Assembly: GCA_019347585.1 (NCBI GenBank)
Contig: JAHWLC010000015.1
Span: forward strand, 1-11,305
Direction: 5' to 3'
Origin: Actinomycetota bacterium
GTDB taxonomy: Bacteria > Actinomycetota > Acidimicrobiia > Spongiisociales > ZC4RG35
Length of the DNA stretch: 11,305 nt
The position numbers and the translations under genes were made by a program. Positions 1 to 6,009 of this stretch are shown one piece after another; positions within the stretch are counted from its first letter, which is position 1, and every line of letters begins with the position of its first letter. The notes beneath the pieces were generated by a model that was not told where the DNA came from, searched no databases, and worked only from the letters and a program-made list of their open reading frames with translations.

Positions 1-909
1 GGCATCCTCGCCATCCCGCTCACCTGGTACTCCGGTTGGTCCGATCCCGACATCAGTGCCAACTTGCTGCACCACGGAGTCCCCTACTGCCTGGAGTCGA
101 TGAACGTCATCGGGTACGTGAGCGAGCAAATGCCCGACATCACGACCATCGCCATCGCCTCCAACCCCGGCGACTACGGGCTCGACTCGCATTTCGGTGC
201 CGTTCTCGCCGCCGAGGCGTTGGGGCTCGAGGTGGTGTTCGAGGCTGAAGGCGCCATCAACGCCGCCGACGAGGCGACGCTGACCGAAGTCGCCAACGGC
301 ATCGCCGACTCCGGCGCAGACATGGCCTACGTCACCACCAGCCCGGGAGCGTTCTCCAGCATCTTCGGCCAGGCCTTGGCGGCCGGCTACCAGGGTGTCT
401 GGTCGGGTGCGGGTCCGAGCTACAACCCGGCGTTCATCGCCCCCGACTCGCCGATCAGGGACGCGATCGCGGCCCAGACGTTCTGGTCGTCCTACTACGG
501 CCTGTGGGGCCAGGACACTCCCGGTGTCCAGGAGGCTACTCAGCTGCTCATGGACAGCGGCAGGGTCGAACAGCCGATCTCGGCTTACTTCGAAGGCATC
601 GTCGAGGCCCAGATCATGCATGCCGCCCTGGAGGCGGCCTACGACGCCGGTGACATGACCCAGGCAGGAGTCTTGGCCGCGGCCAAGAGCCTGGAGAACG
701 TGTCGCTCGACGGGTTGGCTCCCGACGAGACCTATGTGGGATCTGCTGATGAGCAGGTCCAGCGCAGTTCGGCTGCCATCTGGAGGCCCGATCCCGAGGC
801 CCTAGCTTCGGGTGAGAGCGCAGGCGAGGAGATACTCGAGACGAACTACACCGCGGATATAACCGCCGGCTACGAGTTCAACGAGGCCTGCTACCAGTTC
901 GGCTCCTAG
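1..909 (+). CDS. ABC transporter substrate-binding protein, branched-chain amino acid (LivK) type, 5'-truncated
   Basis: The reading frame is open from base 1 and ends at TAG 907-909, giving 302 residues of a protein whose N-terminus, including any lipoprotein signal, lies outside the window. The composition and layout fit a type I periplasmic-binding fold (Peripla_BP_6/HAAT family): an I-A-I-A-S-N-P-G-D-Y-G-like strand and loop, a second lobe starting near ADMAYVTTSPGAFSS, and a C-terminal lobe with YFEGIVEAQIMHAALEAA. It would capture a small solute, typically a branched-chain amino acid, amide or aromatic acid, outside the membrane and deliver it to LivH/LivM-type permeases. Two cysteines (in GVPYCLE near the visible start and NEACYQF at the end) could form a disulfide. 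It is followed by a hairpin and then livF and livG, so it belongs to that operon. The substrate cannot be read from the sequence. The assignment rests partly on context. Confidence 0.85.
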   Translation, partial: GILAIPLTWYSGWSDPDISANLLHHGVPYCLESMNVIGYVSEQMPDITTIAIASNPGDYGLDSHFGAVLAAEALGLEVVFEAEGAINAADEATLTEVANGIADSGADMAYVTTSPGAFSSIFGQALAAGYQGVWSGAGPSYNPAFIAPDSPIRDAIAAQTFWSSYYGLWGQDTPGVQEATQLLMDSGRVEQPISAYFEGIVEAQIMHAALEAAYDAGDMTQAGVLAAAKSLENVSLDGLAPDETYVGSADEQVQRSSAAIWRPDPEALASGESAGEEILETNYTADITAGYEFNEACYQFGS

Positions 910-929
910 CCGGATCGCGAACGAGTGTG

Positions 930-960
930 TCAGCCGTGGCCGCAACCCGGCCACGGCTGA
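930..960 (+). terminator. 12-bp perfect hairpin between the binding-protein gene and livF (attenuator or mRNA-stabilising stem)
   Basis: TCAGCCGTGGCC (930-941) is exactly complementary to GGCCACGGCTGA (949-960) around a 7-nt loop. No T-run follows. It sits 20 nt after the binding-protein stop and 17 nt before livF. In ABC importer operons such stems often protect or partially terminate the binding-protein message so that it exceeds that of the ATPases; that role here is inferred. Confidence 0.6.
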
Positions 961-977
961 TCACCCGCCATGTGTGA

Positions 978-1765
978 ATGCTCTCGGTAGAGAATCTCGA
1001 GGTCGTCTACAACGACGTGATCCTGGTCCTGCGCGGGATCTCACTCGAGGTGGGAGGGGGCAGGATCGTGGCTCTGCTCGGCGCCAACGGAGCGGGGAAG
1101 ACGACCACTCTGCGCGCCATCACCGGGTTGCTCGACATCCACGAGGGTGAGATCACCAAGGGAGAGATCCGGCTCGACGGAGAAGACGTCACCCATATCG
1201 ATCCTTCGAAGAGGGTGGTCAAGGGCATCTCGCAGGTCATGGAGGGACGCCGGGTCTTCGCCGAGCTGACCGTGGAGGAGAACCTGCGAGCCGGTGCCTA
1301 TGTCAACCGCGACACGGACCAGGTGAAAGAGGCCCACGATCGGGTGATGAACCTCTTCCCCCAGCTCGCCGAGCGGAAGAACTCCACCGCCGGGTACCTC
1401 TCCGGCGGCGAGCAGCAGATGCTGGCCATCGGGCGGGCGCTCATGCAGGACCCCAAGTTGCTCATCCTCGATGAGCCCTCCCTGGGCCTCGCCCCGCTCC
1501 TCGTCCAGGAGGTGCGGGACATCATCGTCGAGATCAATCAGCAGGGGACCTCGGTGCTCCTCATCGAGCAGAATGCCAGCATGGCCCTGTCGATCTCCCA
1601 TCACGGGTACATCATGGAGACCGGGAAGATGGTGATGGACGGTCCTCCCTCGAAGCTGCTCAAGGACGAGGACGTCAAGGAGTTCTATCTGGGTCTCCAC
1701 ACCACCGGAGAGAAGAAGTCGTTTCGCGACGTCAAGCACTACAAACGTCGCAAGAGGTGGCTGTC

Positions 1766-1769
<4 letters not shown>
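978..1769 (+). CDS. livF: Branched-chain amino acid type ABC transporter ATP-binding protein LivF
   Basis: This is a 263-residue cytoplasmic ATPase that powers import by the HAAT transporter together with LivG. Visible motifs are Walker A GANGAGKTT (35-43), Q-loop region around ISQVMEGRRVF (84-94), signature YLSGGEQQ (140-147), Walker B LLILDEP (161-167) and the EQN form of the switch region (197-199), which is usual for LivF where other ABC proteins have histidine. The ATG at 978 gives the standard family N-terminus (MLSVENLEVVY); no convincing Shine-Dalgarno precedes it. LivF proteins are usually about 235 residues; this one carries about 20 extra C-terminal residues ending in the basic tail RDVKHYKRRKRWLS. 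The stop overlaps the livG start (ATGA at 1766-1769), indicating translational coupling. Confidence 0.95.
1752..1757 (+). promoter_or_regulatory. Shine-Dalgarno of livG, deciding its start
   Basis: AAGAGG lies 8 nt before the ATG at 1766. It supports that ATG, inside the ATGA overlap with the livF stop, over the in-frame GTG at 1757, which itself begins at the last base of this element. Confidence 0.7.
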
Positions 1770-2593
<824 letters not shown>

Positions 2594-2596
2594 GCT

Positions 2597-2643
2597 TTCT
2601 GTGTCAATTCGCGGGGGCTATAGCCGGGTAAATCGACACAGAA
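2597..2643. terminator. Inverted repeat between convergent livG and bioY, candidate bidirectional terminator
   Basis: TTCTGTGTC (2597-2605) pairs with GACACAGAA (2635-2643), and the stem can continue after one mismatch through ATT/AAT. The centre holds a GGCTATAGCC palindrome (2616-2625). The dyad fills the 55-nt gap between the livG stop (2591-2593) and the bioY stop (2649-2651), the position expected for a shared terminator. The intervening sequence is long and there is no strong T-run on either strand, so a protein-binding dyad is also possible. Confidence 0.45.
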
Positions 2644-2648
2644 GACCT

Positions 2649-3218
2649 CTATGCCTCCCCGAGCAGCCGCCACGATCCGGGGAGGACCAACCCGGCGATC
2701 GCCGCCTTGATCAGGTCGCCGGCGAGGAAGGGGAGAACTCCTTTGGCGAAGGCCTCTCCCGGCCCCCACCCGGTGGCGGCTATCAGCCCGATCACCCCGA
2801 ACAGGTAGATGAGCGCGGAGCCGAGCAGGAATGCGGCCACCATGGTGGGGAAGGCGCGGTCCTGGCGATGCTCGGCGAGCCGCCCGACGAGGCCGGCGGC
2901 AAACACGAACCCGATGAGGTAGCCGCCAGTGGCGCCACGGATCACCTCCATCCCGCCGGATGCCTCGGCGAAAACAGGGGCCCCGACTGCCCCCACGGCA
3001 ACGTAGAGGAGCTGTCCCGCCGCCCCCAGTCGCCAGCCGAGAGCCGCACCTGTGAGCAGCACGGCGAAGGTCTGGCCAGTGATCGGCACCGGTGTGAACG
3101 GGAGCGGGATCCGCACTTGGGCGGCGACGGCGGTGAGGGCGGCGGCGGCGATCACGAGCAGCACCGCCACTCCTCGCGATCGGGCAAACACACGCTGGGT
3201 GATGACGGCTGAAGTCAT
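2649..3218 (-). CDS. bioY: Biotin transporter BioY (ECF transporter S component)
   Basis: This 189-residue, about six-helix membrane protein is the high-affinity biotin-binding component that works alone or with ECF energy-coupling subunits EcfA and EcfT, none of which are in this window. Family marks are the first helix followed by QVRIPLPFTPVPITGQT (34-50), the glycine-rich segment SGGMEVIRGATGGYLIGF (87-104) and the C-terminal GDLIK (167-171), whose Asp and Lys are the conserved biotin-contacting residues in BioY as I recall the family. The length is normal. I chose ATG 3218 because it starts just before the first helix and has GATGAGG directly upstream, although the spacing is short; an upstream in-frame ATG at 3260 would add an arginine-rich, non-conserved stretch. 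A -10-like TAATCT (3255-3250 on this strand) would put transcription start near 3243. Confidence 0.93.
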   Translation of the reverse strand: MTSAVITQRVFARSRGVAVLLVIAAAALTAVAAQVRIPLPFTPVPITGQTFAVLLTGAALGWRLGAAGQLLYVAVGAVGAPVFAEASGGMEVIRGATGGYLIGFVFAAGLVGRLAEHRQDRAFPTMVAAFLLGSALIYLFGVIGLIAATGWGPGEAFAKGVLPFLAGDLIKAAIAGLVLPGSWRLLGEA

Positions 3219-3249
3219 TTCCTCATCTCGTTCGCGGTCTCGCCGGGGC

Positions 3250-3255
3250 AGATTA
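3250..3255 (-). promoter_or_regulatory. bioY: -10-like element for bioY
   Basis: On the - strand TAATCT occurs 31 nt before the chosen bioY ATG, leaving room for a short leader containing GATGAGG. No good -35 is visible 16-18 nt further upstream, so this is tentative. The gene downstream on the + strand starts divergently, so the interval 3219-3298 must hold both promoters. Confidence 0.3.
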
Positions 3256-3284
3256 GGCATGGGTCGATACGCCGAGCCCGTCGT

Positions 3285-3290
3285 TACGAT
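3285..3290 (+). promoter_or_regulatory. -10-like TACGAT for the PDZ-Lon gene, leaderless start
   Basis: TACGAT matches the TATAAT consensus at four positions and ends 8 nt before the ATG at 3299. No Shine-Dalgarno precedes that ATG, so transcription would begin at or next to the start codon. The -35 region is poor. Confidence 0.35.
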
Positions 3291-3298
3291 CTTCATCG

Positions 3299-4306
3299 AT
3301 GAAGCCGACCAGGGGCGCTTCGTGGCCTCTCTACCTGATCGGAGCCCTCCTCGTGTCCGGCGTCCTCTCGGTGGTGGCGTGGAACGTGGAGCTGCCCTAT
3401 CTCGCCTACTCCTCGGGGCCGGTGGCGGACGCCGCCGACTCGATCGTGGCCGAGGAGGTGGAGGTATACCCGCCGCAGGGCGAGCTGCTCATGCTCACGA
3501 TCGTGGCCCAGGAGGTGAACATCTTCGAAGCGTTGATCGCCGGGTTGGACCCCGCCATCGACCTGGTTCGCAAGGAGGCGGTGCGCCGACCGGGGGAGAC
3601 CGACGAGGAGTACCGCAACCGGGTCCTCCAGCAGATGGAGGACTCCAACTTCGTGGCGGTCGCAGTCGCCCTGGAGCATCTCGGCTACGAGCTGGTGCCC
3701 TCCGAGGTGGTGATCAACGACCTCGTGCCCGGAGTCCCCGCCGAGGGAGTGCTCGAGTTGGGCGACACCATCGTGGGGGTCGACGGCGTCGAGATCGTGG
3801 ACATCTCCGAGATCGGTCCCATCGTCGAGGCCCGGGAGCCCGGCGATGTGGTGACGATCAGCGTGATCAGGGATGGCAGCCCGAAGGAGCTGCAGGTGCA
3901 GCTGGTGGAACGCGAAGACGAGCCTGGCGTGCCCATGGTGGGGGTGGTGCTCGGCGAGCTGACCCAGCCCCCGTTTCCCCTCGCCATCGAGGAGGGTGAT
4001 GTAGGCGGGCCCTCGGCGGGGATGATGCACACCCTGGCCATCATCGACACCCTCACCGAGGACGAGCTGACCAAGGGCAACGTGATCGCCGGCACCGGCA
4101 CGGTCAATCTCGAAGGTCGGGTCGGCCCCATCGGCGGGGTGCGGCAGAAGGTGGTGGCGGCGGAGGCGGCCGGGGCGAGCCACATCCTCGTCCCCAGGGA
4201 GAACTACGACACTGCTCTCACGGCACCCAGGGAGAGCATCGAGATCGTGCCGGTGGCATCGATCGAGGAGGCGATGGCCTTCCTCGACGGCCTGGACCCG
4301 GCCTGA
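3299..4306 (+). CDS. Membrane-anchored PDZ and Lon-type serine protease (YlbL family)
   Basis: This 335-residue protein has one N-terminal transmembrane anchor (about 10-29, signal-anchor type) and an extracytoplasmic part. A PDZ domain spans about 135-205 (DLVPGVPAEGVLELGDTIVG and VEAREPGDVVTISVIRDG). A Lon protease domain without an AAA module follows, with catalytic Ser239 in GDVGGPSAGMMHTLAI and Lys284 in GPIGGVRQKVVAAEAAG, the Ser-Lys dyad of the family. The domain order and length match Bacillus YlbL and mycobacterial Rv3194c. In B. subtilis, YlbL degrades the SOS division inhibitor YneA, so a division-linked role is possible here, next to a DivIVA-like gene; this is inference. The start at 3299 fits the anchor and a -10-like TACGAT 8 nt upstream. 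The next gene begins 40 nt after its stop. Confidence 0.93.
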   Translation: MKPTRGASWPLYLIGALLVSGVLSVVAWNVELPYLAYSSGPVADAADSIVAEEVEVYPPQGELLMLTIVAQEVNIFEALIAGLDPAIDLVRKEAVRRPGETDEEYRNRVLQQMEDSNFVAVAVALEHLGYELVPSEVVINDLVPGVPAEGVLELGDTIVGVDGVEIVDISEIGPIVEAREPGDVVTISVIRDGSPKELQVQLVEREDEPGVPMVGVVLGELTQPPFPLAIEEGDVGGPSAGMMHTLAIIDTLTEDELTKGNVIAGTGTVNLEGRVGPIGGVRQKVVAAEAAGASHILVPRENYDTALTAPRESIEIVPVASIEEAMAFLDGLDPA

Positions 4307-4308
4307 TC

Positions 4309-4337
4309 GTGTCACAGGGGCCTCCAGTCGGTATCTT
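4309..4337 (+). promoter_or_regulatory. Promoter of the DivIVA-like gene
   Basis: GTGTCA (4309-4314, four matches to TTGACA) and TATCTT (4332-4337, four matches to TATAAT) are separated by 17 bp. Transcription would start about 4344-4347, at the ATG, giving a leaderless or nearly leaderless message. Two copies of GTYACAGGG (4311-4319 and 4338-4346) overlap it. Confidence 0.45.
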
Positions 4338-4346
4338 GTTACAGGG

Positions 4347-5963
4347 ATGGGACCGGAGATCACCCCTCAGGAGTTGCGAGACGCCGAGCTGAAGACGGTG
4401 CTGCGCGGGGTGGAGCGCGCCCAGGTGGAGAGGATCCTGGAGGCCGCCGCCGACAGACTGGAATCGCTCGAAGCGGAGGTGCAGCGGCTCCGCAACCGTC
4501 TCGATCAGGCCGATGTCCCCGATCTCGCCGCCGAGTTCGAGGCGGTGGGCACCGAGGTCAGCGGGATCCTCCAGGCGGCGCGTGATGCGGCCAACTCGAT
4601 GCGGGAGCGCGCCAGCGACGACGCCGCCAGATGGCGGGCCGAGGCCATGGCCGAAGCCGAGGAGAACAGGCGATTGGCCGCAGCCGACGCCGAAGCACTG
4701 CGGAGGGACGCCTGGGTCACCGGCACCGAGCTGCTCGACCAGGCCCAGCGTCTGGCCAGGGCGATGCGGGATCAGGCCGAGCGGGACGTCCTCACCATCC
4801 AGGGCGAGGCAGAGCGGGAGGCTCACCGACTCACCTCGGGAGCGCGGAGGGAGGCCGAGGACGTGGTGCGCAACGCCACCATGGAGGCGGAGAAGATGAT
4901 CGTCGACGCCACCCGCCGCCGCGACGACATCATCGCCCAGGCGAACCGCCAAGCTTCCGCCGCCCAGGAGCGGACCCGGGCGCTCGAGCAGCGGCGAGAT
5001 GAGCTGTTGGAGGAGCTGGAGAATGTGCGCGCCACCCTGACCAGCCTGGAGGGCAGTCTCGAAGACCGTCGGGACCGGTTGGACATGACCCAGGAGCCGA
5101 GCTCGGTGAAGGTGGTCCATCCCACCTCGGCTGATGCCTCCAAGGCGGATCGCTGGGCGGCCGGGGAGACGGTGAGGGTGGTCCCTCCCGAGGACAGGCC
5201 CCGATTCTCGAGGTCGTCATTCGAAGAGGCAACGGAGCCCGAGGAGCCCGAGGTCATCGAGCCAGAGCCGATTGGTGCCGAGGTCGGCGAAGAGCAGGAC
5301 GAGCAGGTCGAGGCATTCTTGGAGCCTGAGGTCACCGAAGAGCCAAAGGCTGTCGACGAAGTCGAAACGCTGTTCGCCTCGCTCCGTGATGCAGGTTCGG
5401 CTAGAGAGGACGAGGCGGAGGAGTCCGGCGAAGCCGAGGAGGAGGAGCCGCCGGCCGAGGAGCCGGAGGAGTCCCACGACTGGATCGAAGAACGCGACTC
5501 CAGGCTGCTTCCCATAACCAACCGCGCCCTGCGAGGCGTGAAGAAGGCGATGACCGAGCTGCAGAACATTGCTCTCGACGGGCTCCGCACCGACACCGGA
5601 TGGAGGCCGGCGGAGGACCCCATCGCCGATGCGGTCCGGGCCGACCTCATCGCCCTCTGGACCGAGAGCTATGCCGCCGGGCACTCGGTGGCCGAGCTGA
5701 TGACCGGATCGAAGCTCAAGCGCCCGTCCACCCCCCACGCCGAGGCTCCCGCCGATTTCGCGGCGGCGGTGGGAGATGCGGTGCGGGAGGCGATCCAGGG
5801 CTCGGGCCAGGGACAGAAGGAGCGCCAGTCGGCGGCGTCGCGGGTATTCCGGCTGTGGCGGTCTGACGAGGCCGAACGTTGGATGCGGGAAGCGGCGATC
5901 GTCGCCTACGAGCAGGGGATCGAGGACTCCCTCTCGGTGGGGGCGTCGCCTGACGGCCGGTAG
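4347..5963 (+). CDS. DivIVA-like coiled-coil protein with acidic linker and conserved C-terminal region
   Basis: This 538-residue soluble protein has no transmembrane segment. Residues 5-45 (ITPQELRDAELKTVLRG then a heptad helix) resemble the DivIVA/Wag31 membrane-curvature N-domain, in which a conserved basic/hydrophobic start leads into a coiled coil. Residues about 60-248 are a long Ala/Glu/Arg-rich coiled coil without prolines after position 58. Residues 250-378 are disordered and strongly acidic from about 292 (runs of E and P). Residues 383-530 look folded and largely helical (LLPITNRALRGVKKAMTELQNIALDGLR onward). DivIVA proteins recruit cell-wall and division factors to poles and septa; the same scaffold role is likely but not proven. 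Most DivIVA proteins lack the acidic linker and C-terminal domain. It starts 40 nt after the PDZ-Lon stop and precedes UPF0182 by 46 nt. Confidence 0.75.
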   Translation: MGPEITPQELRDAELKTVLRGVERAQVERILEAAADRLESLEAEVQRLRNRLDQADVPDLAAEFEAVGTEVSGILQAARDAANSMRERASDDAARWRAEAMAEAEENRRLAAADAEALRRDAWVTGTELLDQAQRLARAMRDQAERDVLTIQGEAEREAHRLTSGARREAEDVVRNATMEAEKMIVDATRRRDDIIAQANRQASAAQERTRALEQRRDELLEELENVRATLTSLEGSLEDRRDRLDMTQEPSSVKVVHPTSADASKADRWAAGETVRVVPPEDRPRFSRSSFEEATEPEEPEVIEPEPIGAEVGEEQDEQVEAFLEPEVTEEPKAVDEVETLFASLRDAGSAREDEAEESGEAEEEEPPAEEPEESHDWIEERDSRLLPITNRALRGVKKAMTELQNIALDGLRTDTGWRPAEDPIADAVRADLIALWTESYAAGHSVAELMTGSKLKRPSTPHAEAPADFAAAVGDAVREAIQGSGQGQKERQSAASRVFRLWRSDEAERWMREAAIVAYEQGIEDSLSVGASPDGR

Positions 5964-5994
5964 GCCGCCGGATCGGTTGCGACGACCCCGGTCT

Positions 5995-6000
5995 TAGACT
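5995..6000 (+). promoter_or_regulatory. -10-like TAGACT ahead of the UPF0182 gene
   Basis: TAGACT matches the -10 consensus at four positions and ends 9 nt before the ATG at 6010. No Shine-Dalgarno lies in between, consistent with a leaderless start. No good -35 is seen at 16-18 bp. Confidence 0.3.
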
Positions 6001-6009
6001 CCGGCACTG

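Noticed and set aside
1757..1765. GTG at 1757 as the livG start
   Set aside because: ATG 1766 forms the usual ATGA overlap with the livF stop and has AAGAGG 8 nt upstream; the GTG would lie within that element.
2601..3212. A + strand frame opposite bioY
   Set aside because: bioY on the - strand has the full family pattern; the opposite frame gives a Gly/Arg/Glu/His-rich product with no domain.
3219..3296. Longer bioY N-terminus from ATG 3296 or 3260
   Set aside because: The added residues are arginine-rich and unlike BioY, and they would remove the space for a promoter and leader against the divergent gene at 3299.
3293..4363. A 356-codon - strand frame over the PDZ-Lon gene
   Set aside because: It is antisense to a gene with the Lon Ser-Lys dyad, has low-complexity composition and no recognisable domain.
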